Shown in pieces: positions 16,279 through 25,670 of a stretch of 64,000 nt of DNA. Origin of the DNA: Phycisphaerales bacterium. GTDB taxonomy: Bacteria > Planctomycetota > Phycisphaerae > Sedimentisphaerales > Anaerobacaceae. The number at the start of each line of letters is the position of its first letter. Position 1 is the stretch's first letter. A program made the position numbers and the translations under genes. The notes below the pieces were generated by a model. The model worked only from the letters and a program-made list of their open reading frames with translations, was not told the origin of the DNA and did not search any database. The stretch covers positions 1 through 64,000 of the forward strand of contig PMZJ01000026.1 in NCBI GenBank assembly GCA_003170415.1, read 5' to 3'.

Positions 16279-18834
16279 TTATTCGTAGCCGTATCGTTTT
16301 ATGAACCAGCTTTTAACAACCTGCACCATACATAAATAGGCCGGCACTATGAGTATCAGCGCTACGAAAAATGACGGAGGCGGCTCAACAAAACCAAAGT
16401 ATTTGCCCAAGGGAAGGAACGGCAGCACAAGGGCAATAGTAACAATGTAAATAGAAGTGAAAAGCATAAACTGGCTGGGTTTGCTTTCAATAAAAGGCAC
16501 CTTTCCCGTGCGAATGATATGAATGACCAGCGTCTGAGTGCACAGGGATTCTAAAAACCAGCCCGTCTGAAACAACGGCGCCGACGCGTGGAAAATAAAC
16601 CACAAAACACCGAAAGTTATAAAATCAAAGAGTGAGCTGACGGGACCGATTACAATCATAAATTTTCTGATATAGTTCACGTTCCACGGCCGGGATTTGA
16701 GAAGGTATTCTTCATCAATGTTGTCTGAAGGAATGGCAATCTGGGAAAGGTCGTAAAGAAAATTATTGAGAAGAATCTGAATTGGCAGCATCGGCAGGAA
16801 AGGCAAAAACAAGCTTGCCCCCGTCATACTGAACATATTGCCGAAGTTGGAGCTGGAGCCCATCTTGATATATTTGATGATGTTGCCGAAGGTTTTTCGT
16901 CCCTCGATTACCCCGTCGATGAGAACCAGCAAACTTTTTTTCAGTAGAATGATATCAGCCGTTTCTTTGGCGATATCCACGGCATTGTTGACGGAGATGC
17001 CGACGTCAGCGGCCTTGAGAGCCGGCGCATCATTAATACCATCGCCGAGATATCCTACGATATGTCCGTTTTTGTGCAGGGCGTGAATGACTCTCTCTTT
17101 TTGCAGCGGGGAAAGGCGGGCAAACACGGTAGTGGTTTTGACCATTTCTCCCAGCGAGGCGTCGTCTGCCTTTTCCACCTGTTCGCCGGTCGCGAATCCC
17201 CTGATATTCAAACCGACGTCGCTGCAAATCTTTTTCGTAACAAGCTCGTTATCGCCGGTGAGAACCTTAAACTCTATGCCGAGGTTATTCAAAGTTTCGA
17301 TTGTCTTTTTGACGGATGCTTTCGGCGGGTCCAAAAAGGCAATATAACCTTTCAGTATCAGGTTCTGTTCGTCGTCCTTGGTGTAAACGTTTTTGGGCTG
17401 GTCAAAATCCTTGTATGCAATCGCCAGCACCCTGAAGCCCTCAGAGCTGAGGTCGTTGTACTCATTTTGCAGCTCGACAAGCACCAGTTTGGCCTCGTCC
17501 AAATCCAGTATTTCGCCGTCAAGCTCGAATTTGGTGCATCTTCTGTAAATCTCTTCCGGGGCGCCTTTGACAATAATCCGGTGTTTGCCGTCGGCCTCGA
17601 CCACCACCGACATTACCTTGCGTGAAAAATCGAAAGGCACCTCATCGACCTTTTTGTATTGTTTGATTAAAATTTTCTCATGGGTAAGTATCGCCCGGTC
17701 GAGAATGTTTTTAAGGCCGGTCTGGTAGAAGCTGTTGATATATGCCATACGCAGAACGTCATCGTCCTCTTTTCGCACCACGTCGCAATGTCGTTCCACT
17801 ACAATTTTGTCGAGGGTCAGCGTCCCCGTCTTGTCGGTGCACAGCACGTCCATCGCGCCGAAGTTCTGGATCGCGTTGAGCCGTTTTACTATCACGTCCT
17901 TTTTGGACATCGCAATCGCACCCTTGGAGAGGTTTATCGCCACCAGCATTGGGAGCATTTCGGGCGTCAAACCTACGGCAACGGACAGTGAAAACAAAAG
18001 CGACTGGGTAATATCGCCCTTCAAAAAGGCATTAATGGCGAAAATCACGAGAACCAGCGCGACCATAGCCTTTATCATCAGCCAGGTGAAGCTGCGAATA
18101 CCTTTATCGAAACTGCTCTCTACGGATATTAATGCCAGGCGTTTGGACAATGCGCCGAACCTTGTCTCAAGCCCCGTTTTAGCGACAACTCCAATCGCCG
18201 TTCCGCTTATGACGCTCGACCCCATAAACGCCATATTTGTTAAGTCGGAAGGAGAGCTACTCTTGGGAGTCAGCGGCTCGGCGGCTTTTTCAACAGGAAA
18301 CGATTCGCCCGTCAGAGATGCCTGATTGATAAACAGGTCCTTGCAGGAAATAATCCGCAGGTCGGCAGGCACCATATCCCCGGCAAAAAGGTCGATTATG
18401 TCTCCGGGAACAATCTCTCGTATCTTTACCTCCCTTGGCTTGCCGTTGCGAATCACCGTAGCCGTGGCCCTTACCATTTCGCTGAGCCGTTCCGCCTCTC
18501 TTCCCGCTCGATATTCCTGGATGAATGATAAAAATACGCTGATAAAGGCCATCAATATCACCAGGATGGCGCTTATTTTCTCGCCGAAGAACAGCGAGAA
18601 GCCCGCGATAATCAAAAGAACCACCACCAGCGGGTTTAAAAACTTGGAGAAAATCTGAAAAATAACAGTCCGCTTTTTCTTCTTGGCCGGCTCGTTGTAC
18701 CCATATTCCTCGAGTCGTTTAATCACCTCTTTTTCGGACAGGCCTTTGAGAGACGTATCAAAGAACTGCAGAAGGGATTCCTGCGTGCAGGTCACGAAGT
18801 CAATATCTGGCGTTTTTTTATTGCTATTTGGCAT
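16279..18834 (-). CDS. mgtA: Magnesium-transporting P-type ATPase (MgtA/MgtB type)
   Basis: This P-type ATPase of the IIIB group imports Mg2+ across the inner membrane. The sequence has an N-terminal cation-ATPase domain, the actuator motif LTGES, the phosphorylation motif CTDKTGTLT, and the hinge GDGINDAPALKAADVGISV. About ten membrane helices are spread in the usual pattern. At 851 residues it is slightly shorter than enterobacterial MgtA. It is followed by lemA and htpX on the same strand after a 144-bp gap. I see no convincing Mg2+ riboswitch in the right orientation upstream. Confidence 0.9.
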   Translation of the reverse strand: MPNSNKKTPDIDFVTCTQESLLQFFDTSLKGLSEKEVIKRLEEYGYNEPAKKKKRTVIFQIFSKFLNPLVVVLLIIAGFSLFFGEKISAILVILMAFISVFLSFIQEYRAGREAERLSEMVRATATVIRNGKPREVKIREIVPGDIIDLFAGDMVPADLRIISCKDLFINQASLTGESFPVEKAAEPLTPKSSSPSDLTNMAFMGSSVISGTAIGVVAKTGLETRFGALSKRLALISVESSFDKGIRSFTWLMIKAMVALVLVIFAINAFLKGDITQSLLFSLSVAVGLTPEMLPMLVAINLSKGAIAMSKKDVIVKRLNAIQNFGAMDVLCTDKTGTLTLDKIVVERHCDVVRKEDDDVLRMAYINSFYQTGLKNILDRAILTHEKILIKQYKKVDEVPFDFSRKVMSVVVEADGKHRIIVKGAPEEIYRRCTKFELDGEILDLDEAKLVLVELQNEYNDLSSEGFRVLAIAYKDFDQPKNVYTKDDEQNLILKGYIAFLDPPKASVKKTIETLNNLGIEFKVLTGDNELVTKKICSDVGLNIRGFATGEQVEKADDASLGEMVKTTTVFARLSPLQKERVIHALHKNGHIVGYLGDGINDAPALKAADVGISVNNAVDIAKETADIILLKKSLLVLIDGVIEGRKTFGNIIKYIKMGSSSNFGNMFSMTGASLFLPFLPMLPIQILLNNFLYDLSQIAIPSDNIDEEYLLKSRPWNVNYIRKFMIVIGPVSSLFDFITFGVLWFIFHASAPLFQTGWFLESLCTQTLVIHIIRTGKVPFIESKPSQFMLFTSIYIVTIALVLPFLPLGKYFGFVEPPPSFFVALILIVPAYLCMVQVVKSWFIKRYGYE

Positions 18835-19143
18835 TCAGCCGGCTCTATAAAACATTCGTAATTATTTCACTCTCGCCGGACAATTGGAACCGCGACCCCA
18901 AAAGTGTTCTCTGGGACGCTACTTTGTCCTGAGTTTTTTGTGTACAGCTTGCCCGCTCGACACGAATCGCTGCATTTTAAGACGAAAACCTGCGACAGGG
19001 CAACCCTTTTTCTCCGGAATAAAAAAAATACTTTGCCCAGGCGAAATCCTTTAGGTGAAATCAGGTTCCTGTCTCTATGGTAGCGTTAAAAGTGGCAGCT
19101 CCATCCTTGATTGTCATTCCCGCGCAAGTGAGAATTCGGGTGG
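18835..19143. other. Intergenic stretch upstream of mgtA
   Basis: No gene is seen. The region holds a GTCATTCCCGCGCAAGTGAG repeat-like element near 19111. On the plus strand, opposite to mgtA, TTAGGTGAAATCAGG...CCTGT near 19050-19075 weakly recalls an M-box. No further riboswitch structure follows. Confidence 0.35.
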
Positions 19144-19536
19144 TTAGCTTTTTTCCCTGAACATATCCGTCAGCAGTTGTTTTATTTTATTGTCGTTATC
19201 CAGCGATGCCCTCGCGATAATGTTGGTTAGCTCGCCCCTGTCGAACCATAACCCGTCTCCCTTTGGACACCTGTCTATCAGCAGCGTTGGCTTTTCGTGC
19301 CCCACGTCAATTTTTTCCATTTTTTTGTCGCATATCGGGCATCGCCTTGCCTTTTCACCGCTGCTCGTATCTTTGACAAAGGAACTAATAAGCTTCTTCG
19401 CCTTCCCGTTATCGTTCAGAAGCATTTCAAGCTCCCCGGCGTCTAACCATACTCCTTTGCAGCCCGTGCAATAGTCGATCTCCACCTTCGCCAGTTCCAG
19501 CGTTATCATAGCGTTTTTACATACCGGACAATCCAT
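19144..19536 (-). CDS. TFIIB-type zinc-ribbon protein
   Basis: A 130-residue protein with two zinc-ribbon units of the zf-TFIIB family. The first is MDCPVCKNAM...DYCTGCKGVWLDAGELEML. The second is RRCPICDKKM...IDRCPKGDGLWFDRGELTN, in which the second CxxC pair is reduced to a single cysteine. It has no membrane helix. The family is common and its function largely unknown, perhaps metal or nucleic-acid binding. Confidence 0.88.
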   Translation of the reverse strand: MDCPVCKNAMITLELAKVEIDYCTGCKGVWLDAGELEMLLNDNGKAKKLISSFVKDTSSGEKARRCPICDKKMEKIDVGHEKPTLLIDRCPKGDGLWFDRGELTNIIARASLDNDNKIKQLLTDMFREKS

Positions 19537-19631
19537 AATTATACTCCCATCAATACAGCATTATTTATTAAACAGATTACCACCTTTATTATTACTGCGA
19601 AAGCAGGAATTCGGAAATTAATCCCCTTAAC

Positions 19632-19660
19632 TTGACATATCAAGGGTATAAGCGTATGCT
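19632..19660 (+). promoter_or_regulatory. Sigma-70-like promoter for the MFS/spermidine-synthase gene
   Basis: A consensus TTGACA (19632-19637) is separated by 17 bp from TATGCT (19655-19660). It lies about 100 bp before the start codon at 19758. Confidence 0.55.
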
Positions 19661-19757
19661 CACAACTGTAGTATCGGCTAATCGAACTGTTATAAGGTGA
19701 GGAAGGATACTCCCAAACAAGTAGCTATCCTTAGGTTGCTATGGAGCGTTTGGCCGT

Positions 19758-22757
19758 ATGAGCGTAAAATTGCCAGCATCATTTGCCCGATGTCCCCGGA
19801 TAGTATTATTTCGCTTGGGTATCTACGCCTGTTTCTTTTTTTCCGGGGCCACGTCGCTTTTGTTCGAGGTCCTCTGGAGCCGTCAGTTCGTAACCGTTTT
19901 TGGCAACAGCTCTTACGCCATTAGTATTGTGCTTTGTGCGTATATGGCTGGCATTGGCCTGGGCGGGCTTCTCGGTGGTCGATTGGCGGACAGTGTTACT
20001 CGTCGAACGCTCGCTTTTGCCCTTGTTCAGGTGGCTGTCGCACTCTGTGCCCTGGCAATTCCGCCTATGCTTGACTGGATGAGGTTCCTTGTCCCTACAC
20101 TCCCCGCTTTGTCGCCACACTCTCTTTTGGTCAGCACGCTGGCCCGCTTCGTCTTGTCTTTCGCTATTCTCGTGGTGCCCTGTTTTCTGATGGGTACGAC
20201 GCTGCCTCTTCTGGTTCGGGTGGTTACCGATTCCGACAGAACCATCGGCTCTCGTATCGGCCTGCTGTATTGTGTCAACACCCTCGGCGCCGCCCTCGGC
20301 TGTCTGGCAGGTGGGTTTTGGATGATAGGAACGTTCGGTCTGCGAGGGACAAACCAACTGGCCGTCGGCGTCAATTTTGTAATCGCCATTCTGGCCTTGG
20401 CCCTGTCCCGGCGTGCCGATACAGCGCTCTCGGCAATCCCCACTACGCTCCCGACTCCTCATACCGAAAGGATTGACCACAATGAAGAGCCGGAGGTGTC
20501 CGCTCGGTTATTGTTGGCCTTGGCGTTTCTCAATGGCTTTGCCGGCCTGGCGTGCGAGGTTCTCTGGATACGATATATGTCTTTTATAGTCAGTTCGACT
20601 TATGTCTTCCCCACTATCCTCTGTGTTTATCTCCTCGGTGCCGGCCTGGGCGGGTTGATATACGGCTTGCTGGCAGGGCGAATTCGACGACCGGCGCTGA
20701 CGCTTGGCGTTGTAGAAATGTTGTTAGTGCTTTCGGTTCCTGCCACTTTTATAACCAGCGTGTTTCTTTTCGCCAGCGGACCGCCTCCGCCGCTCGACCA
20801 GAAAGGTATGGCCCTGCTCATTGTCTTTCTCCCCACTGTTTTGATGGGTATGGCGTTCCCTCTTTTGTGTGCCGTGTATGGACGACACGTCCAGACCCTC
20901 GGTCGCCGGACCGGATTGCTCTACGCGGTCAATACGGCCGGGACGGTCTTGGGGGCGCTTTTGCCGATATTCGTTTTTATTCCGTTCCTCGGCATCCAGA
21001 TGAGTTTATGGCTCATATCAGCGGTATATGGCGTTATGGGGCTTGCACTATTGGCCTTCGCCAATGCGAAGAACCGTATGGCTATGGGTACTGTCTTGGT
21101 GCCGGCAACCATTACTTATGCCGTCGTTCTATTCCTGTTGTTTGGAATGGTCCCTGCTGACCTTTGTCAGCGGGTGTTCCTTGCCACGGATTTCGGCCTG
21201 GCAAAACACACTGACATCCTCTTCTACTGCGAAGGCCGAACCGGCACCGCCATCGTAACTCGTAACCGCATCAACAATTGCAGGACGGTTTACATCAATG
21301 GCGTTTCCGAAGTCCCCATCCTCTATCCGCATCTGCTCTGCTTCAAGATGATTGGCGACCTCGCCCCAATGCTCCACCCCAAACCAGATGATGTTCTTAT
21401 GATATGTTTCGGCGGCGGAGTCGCCGCTGGCGCAACCTCGGTTTTGCCCGAAGTAAAATCCCTCACAATAGTGGACCTCGAAAAAAGCGTCGTTAATGCC
21501 GCCGCCCTTCTCTCACAGGAAAATAACGGTCTCCTCCAAAACCCAAAGGCAAAAGTCGTCATAGACGACGGCCGAAACTTCATTATGACCTCCCCAAGAA
21601 AGTGGCCCGTCATTGTCTCCGACTCCACACACCCAAAATCCGGCGACAGTTGGGTCCTCTATACTCAGGAATTTTACCAGCAGGTGCGGGACCACCTAAC
21701 CGACAATGGCGTCTTTGTCGAGTGGGTCCCCATTCACGGCCTGCGCGTTGCCGAATTCAAAATCATCACACGAACCTTCCAGTCCGTCTTCCCTCACACC
21801 AGCATGTGGGTTGTTCACGGCGTTGACGAGCAGGCGCGCTTCGTCTCTTATGTGCTGCTTGCTGCTACGCCGGAACCCCTTCAAATCGACGTGGCTAAAT
21901 TACAGGGCCGCCTAAACGCCGAACCCGTCCGCCGTGACCTCCAGCCCTACGGCCTGCATACCCCCGCCGGCTTTCTCGATTCCTTCCTTTGCGCAGAGGA
22001 AACACTGCGGCGATGGACAGGTGATGGTCCGGTCAATACCGACGACCTCCCCTTTACGCAGTATATGACGCGGTACTCCCAGGGTCCCGCCTTTCGTAAT
22101 GCCGACTTTATCGAGCCGATGGAGGACATCTGGCCCTGCCTGACCAACACCGGCTCCGAAGAAGACGCAAAACAATTGCACGAAGCCCTTAAGCTTCGTG
22201 CCGAGGCCAATCGCTTTGCGTTGACAGGCCGACTCGACAAGGCCTATGTCGTCCTCCCGGACGATGTTCGTTACCAGCAAATGCGGCGACTTTATGAACA
22301 GGGGCCACGTTACGTCCAGGCCCTCGTGGACATATACCGCGACAATCCAAAAGTCCTCGAATTGCTTGCACTTCTTCGCCTCTCCGGCCCCGGCGGTCTG
22401 CAGGCCACCGCGCCTATTTATCAGCGGATATTGAAGCTTGACCCCAAAAACGTCAATGCTCTCAACTCGCTTGGCGCTATTTGCATAAACGCCAATCTTC
22501 TCCCGCAGGCGGAAAACTACCTCACACTCGCCGTCCAGTTGGCGCCGGATTCCGTTACCGCTCGCTATAACCTCGGCCTCGTCTTTTATCGCACAGGCCG
22601 ACCGCAACTGGCTGTCCCTCATTTGCGATATTGTCTTGATAAAGACCCCAATGACCAGACCTCGCGTGGTATCCTCGCCAATATCGAACAAGCAGGAAAA
22701 ACTCTTCCCCAAAATGATATTCATCAGGATGTTTCCCCCAGCCGACCCAGGAATTGA
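19758..22757 (+). CDS. MFS-type membrane / spermidine-synthase-like / TPR fusion protein
   Basis: A 999-residue protein. Residues 1 to about 490 form many membrane helices, beginning IYACFFFSGATSLLFEVLWS, typical of membrane-bound spermidine-synthase fusions. Residues about 500-740 are a methyltransferase-fold spermidine-synthase-like domain, with MICFGGGVAAGATSV as nucleotide-binding loop, TIVDLEKSV, and DDGRNF. The C-terminus carries TPR repeats (LNSLGAICINANLLPQAENY, ARYNLGLVFYRTGRPQLAV). The family is frequent in Planctomycetota; whether it makes polyamines is unproven. GGAGCG precedes the ATG. A paralogue is encoded at 57074-59320. Confidence 0.85.
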   Translation: MSVKLPASFARCPRIVLFRLGIYACFFFSGATSLLFEVLWSRQFVTVFGNSSYAISIVLCAYMAGIGLGGLLGGRLADSVTRRTLAFALVQVAVALCALAIPPMLDWMRFLVPTLPALSPHSLLVSTLARFVLSFAILVVPCFLMGTTLPLLVRVVTDSDRTIGSRIGLLYCVNTLGAALGCLAGGFWMIGTFGLRGTNQLAVGVNFVIAILALALSRRADTALSAIPTTLPTPHTERIDHNEEPEVSARLLLALAFLNGFAGLACEVLWIRYMSFIVSSTYVFPTILCVYLLGAGLGGLIYGLLAGRIRRPALTLGVVEMLLVLSVPATFITSVFLFASGPPPPLDQKGMALLIVFLPTVLMGMAFPLLCAVYGRHVQTLGRRTGLLYAVNTAGTVLGALLPIFVFIPFLGIQMSLWLISAVYGVMGLALLAFANAKNRMAMGTVLVPATITYAVVLFLLFGMVPADLCQRVFLATDFGLAKHTDILFYCEGRTGTAIVTRNRINNCRTVYINGVSEVPILYPHLLCFKMIGDLAPMLHPKPDDVLMICFGGGVAAGATSVLPEVKSLTIVDLEKSVVNAAALLSQENNGLLQNPKAKVVIDDGRNFIMTSPRKWPVIVSDSTHPKSGDSWVLYTQEFYQQVRDHLTDNGVFVEWVPIHGLRVAEFKIITRTFQSVFPHTSMWVVHGVDEQARFVSYVLLAATPEPLQIDVAKLQGRLNAEPVRRDLQPYGLHTPAGFLDSFLCAEETLRRWTGDGPVNTDDLPFTQYMTRYSQGPAFRNADFIEPMEDIWPCLTNTGSEEDAKQLHEALKLRAEANRFALTGRLDKAYVVLPDDVRYQQMRRLYEQGPRYVQALVDIYRDNPKVLELLALLRLSGPGGLQATAPIYQRILKLDPKNVNALNSLGAICINANLLPQAENYLTLAVQLAPDSVTARYNLGLVFYRTGRPQLAVPHLRYCLDKDPNDQTSRGILANIEQAGKTLPQNDIHQDVSPSRPRN

Positions 22758-22951
22758 TTTTTCGCGGGAACATTTGCCGGGAACCATTCGCCCCCCACGC
22801 TTTGCCCCCTCAGTTTGCTTGCCCCTGTCAAAACGGGTAATTGCGTGTTAAAAAGGTATTGCAAAAACGGCGGCGATGACTATAATGCTGCTTTCTTTGG
22901 CAAACCGAGTTCATAGTCCGAGCGGTGGCGGTTTTTTTCAGGAGAAGCTTA

Positions 22952-24280
22952 ATGGAAGCAATAGCACAGGCGCAGAGCGGAATAGATTTGTTCGGCGAAG
23001 AGCTGCTGAGCATAGAGCAGATAAAAAGGTTGTCGGAACGGGTACATTCGAGCGAGGCGAGCCGATTAGCTTTTGCGGAGCAGGTTGAGCAGAATTTGAG
23101 CAAGACCGGCGGCAAGGGCTGTCTCGCCGCGGGTATAGGGCTGTTTATCCTGGGCAGAGACGCTGAGGCGGTCGAGAAACTGCAGAAGGGAAGCGACTGC
23201 AAAGAGAAGTTTATGTGCCTGGCGTTTGCGCTTCGTCGGCTTGGCAAATACGACGAGGCGATAGAGAACCTTAACGCCGGTGCAAAACAGGGAGCGGATT
23301 CACTGGCTATTTCGCTGGAGAAAGCGGCCACGCATCGCATAGCCGGCAAGTTCGAGTCGGCGGAAAAAGAGATGAAGGGCTGCGGTAATTTCAAGAACGT
23401 AAGCGCGGAATTCCATTATCAGCTTGGCCGATTGCGTGAGGCGCAGGGGCTGTATGAGGATGCGGTAGAAAACTACAAGGCGGCCTTGGAGCTTTCGCCG
23501 AGACATCAGGAGGCGATGTTTCATCTGGCGTATCGATGCGACCTTTCGGGTGATGAGGATGCGGCGATTGATTATTACAAGGCGATTGCCTCGTCGTCGC
23601 CGGGGTACACAAGCGCGTTGCTGAATCTGGCGGTGATTTACGAGGACAAGGGCGATTACGACAAGGCGGCGCGTTGCGTTGATAAGGTTTTGGCGTGTCA
23701 TCCGAATCATAAGCGGGCGATTTTGTTCCGGAAGGACATCGAAAGCTCCAAGACGATGGTTTATGACGAGGAAACGGAGAAGAAGAAGACCCGCAAGATG
23801 CAGATTATCGAGACGCCGTTATCGGATTTTGAGCTTTCGGTGCGAAGCAGGAATTGTCTCAAGAAGATGAATCTGAATACGCTTGGGGACCTTTTAAGAA
23901 CCACGGAGGCGGAGTTGCTTGCGTTTAAGAATTTCGGCGAGACGAGCTTGCGGGAGATAAAGGCGATTCTGGATTCGAAGAATTTACAGCTTGGGATGAT
24001 GCCTGAGGACAGGCAGTTCGGGTCAGTCGAGCCGGCACAGACCAGTGTTGTCGATGAGCCGATCGCGGACCAGGGGTTGTCAAACAAACCGATAGTGGAT
24101 TTGCAGTGGTCGGTGAGGGCGAAAAAGGCGCTGCTGAAGCTCAACCTTCGCACGGTCGGAGAGTTGACGCGGATTACGGAAGCGGAACTGCTGGGCTGCA
24201 AGAATTTTGGCGTAACGAGCTTGAACGAAGTGAAAAGGGTCCTGGCGAATCTCGGTTTGTCGCTGCGGACGTTGGAGTAA
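22952..24280 (+). CDS. TPR protein with two RNA polymerase alpha-CTD-like domains
   Basis: The N-terminal ~270 residues are TPR helices (FHYQLGRLREAQGLYEDAVE, ALLNLAVIYEDKGDYDKAAR). Two helix-hairpin-helix domains resembling the C-terminal domain of RNA polymerase alpha follow: SVRSRNCLKKMNLNTLGDLL...NFGETSLREIKAIL and SVRAKKALLKLNLRTVGELT...NFGVTSLNEVKRVL. No alpha N-terminal domain is present, so this is not RpoA. AGGAGAAGC before ATG 22952 supports a start 9 codons inside the track ORF. Two alpha-CTDs suggest contact with DNA or with transcription factors. SpoIID, tgt and lon follow. Confidence 0.85.
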   Translation: MEAIAQAQSGIDLFGEELLSIEQIKRLSERVHSSEASRLAFAEQVEQNLSKTGGKGCLAAGIGLFILGRDAEAVEKLQKGSDCKEKFMCLAFALRRLGKYDEAIENLNAGAKQGADSLAISLEKAATHRIAGKFESAEKEMKGCGNFKNVSAEFHYQLGRLREAQGLYEDAVENYKAALELSPRHQEAMFHLAYRCDLSGDEDAAIDYYKAIASSSPGYTSALLNLAVIYEDKGDYDKAARCVDKVLACHPNHKRAILFRKDIESSKTMVYDEETEKKKTRKMQIIETPLSDFELSVRSRNCLKKMNLNTLGDLLRTTEAELLAFKNFGETSLREIKAILDSKNLQLGMMPEDRQFGSVEPAQTSVVDEPIADQGLSNKPIVDLQWSVRAKKALLKLNLRTVGELTRITEAELLGCKNFGVTSLNEVKRVLANLGLSLRTLE

Positions 24281-24335
24281 TAATCGCGCAAAAGCGGGGG
24301 GCCGAGGCGTTGCGCAGACGGGAGCGGGATTAGCG

Positions 24336-25670
24336 TTGCGGGGCGGCGGTCTGAAAAGTATGTGGTTTCGGCAATTCGGGTGGCGCAGAGATTTCGGGAT
24401 ACAAAGGACGGTCAGCAACTGTCTGCTGGCGGGAATGCTGCTGGCCGGGGCTGTGGCGTTTTTCAGTTGCCGCGAACAAATGGTCGTGCGAAGTACTCCG
24501 CAAATGAGCGCTGAACAGCGTTTTATGGTACGAGTGTTGCTGGCGGATGATGCGAATCACTGCACGGTTAAGATGCGAGGGGGCTTTAGCTTATTTAACA
24601 GCGACGGGAGCGTTCTGATTCCAGATACGATATTTGCCAATAGCGGGCAGGCGATGGATGTGGGAATTGCGGGCGGGGAGTTTACAATCGGCGGCAGGAG
24701 ATTTGCGACCCGCGAGATTACAATTTTACCCGATGAGCCGTTTACATTTGTGATGGACGGCAACGAGTTTCGCGGCAAACTGCTGCTGAAAGCCAACGTT
24801 GACGGGCTGACGTTCGACGCGATAAACATTGTGCCTGTTGAGCCGTATTTGGCGGGGGTTGTCGGGGCGGAGATGCCCGACCGCTGGGAGGCGGAGGCAT
24901 TGAAGGCGCAGGCAATAGCTGCGAGGACTTATTGCCTTTATAACAAAAAGAAATTCGGCTATATGCGCGACTGGGACGTGGCAAGAACACAGGCAAGCCA
25001 GGTCTATATGGGATTGAGGGGTGAATCAGCGAGCGTATGGAGGGCGGTCAACGATACGGCGGGAGAGATACTGGTCTGTGAGCAGGCAGGCCTGCCCGGC
25101 GTGGGAGCGTCTGGAGAGGAGATTTTCCCGGCGTATTACAGTTCAAGCTGCGGGGGGCATACCGAGGACGCTAAAAACGTATTCGGGGATTCGTTTGGGC
25201 CGCTTTGCGGGGTGGATTGCCCGTATTGCAGGGGAGTGGCAAGGCCGGATATATTTTTCTGGCCGATGGTTCAGTTTGACAAAAGGACGGTTGCGATTGC
25301 CTTGCAGAAAAAGTATCCGCAACTAAAAGGGCTTGGTGATATCGCGAATATATCGGCGGTCAAACAGAGTGACTACCCGGATTTCTCTCGCATAACAATG
25401 GTGAAACTTACCGGCACAAACGGCAGGAGCGAATTTTTGAGAGCGGAAGACCTCCGGCTAACGATTGACCCTGCTGGCAACAGGATTCGCAGCGTCGCCT
25501 GCAAAATTGCCATTATAGAAAACAAGATTGCGTTTCTGGCGGGCAGGGGTTTTGGGCATGGCGTTGGGATGTGCCAGTGCGGGGCACAGGGTATGGCAAT
25601 GCAGGGCAAGACCGCCGGCGAGATTCTCTCCTATTATTATCCCGGCTCAAAAATAGTGAGAGCTTATTAA
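24336..25670 (+). CDS. SpoIID/LytB domain protein
   Basis: A membrane-proximal hydrophobic segment (CLLAGMLLAGAVAFFSCRE, possibly a lipoprotein-like Cys) precedes a SpoIID domain. The domain shows YLAGVVGAEMPDRWEAEALK plus AQAIAARTYCLY, then YYSSSCGGHTEDAKNVFG and the closing GHGVGMCQCGAQGMA. In sporulating bacteria SpoIID is a lytic transglycosylase acting on stripped peptidoglycan; here it is more likely a wall-remodelling enzyme. The start is uncertain: TTG 24336 or ATG 24360. The stop touches the start of tgt. Confidence 0.87.
   Translation: MRGGGLKSMWFRQFGWRRDFGIQRTVSNCLLAGMLLAGAVAFFSCREQMVVRSTPQMSAEQRFMVRVLLADDANHCTVKMRGGFSLFNSDGSVLIPDTIFANSGQAMDVGIAGGEFTIGGRRFATREITILPDEPFTFVMDGNEFRGKLLLKANVDGLTFDAINIVPVEPYLAGVVGAEMPDRWEAEALKAQAIAARTYCLYNKKKFGYMRDWDVARTQASQVYMGLRGESASVWRAVNDTAGEILVCEQAGLPGVGASGEEIFPAYYSSSCGGHTEDAKNVFGDSFGPLCGVDCPYCRGVARPDIFFWPMVQFDKRTVAIALQKKYPQLKGLGDIANISAVKQSDYPDFSRITMVKLTGTNGRSEFLRAEDLRLTIDPAGNRIRSVACKIAIIENKIAFLAGRGFGHGVGMCQCGAQGMAMQGKTAGEILSYYYPGSKIVRAY

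Noticed and set aside
19045-19075. Weak M-box (Mg2+ riboswitch) likeness upstream of mgtA
   Set aside because: It is on the strand opposite to mgtA, and the rest of the riboswitch is not present.
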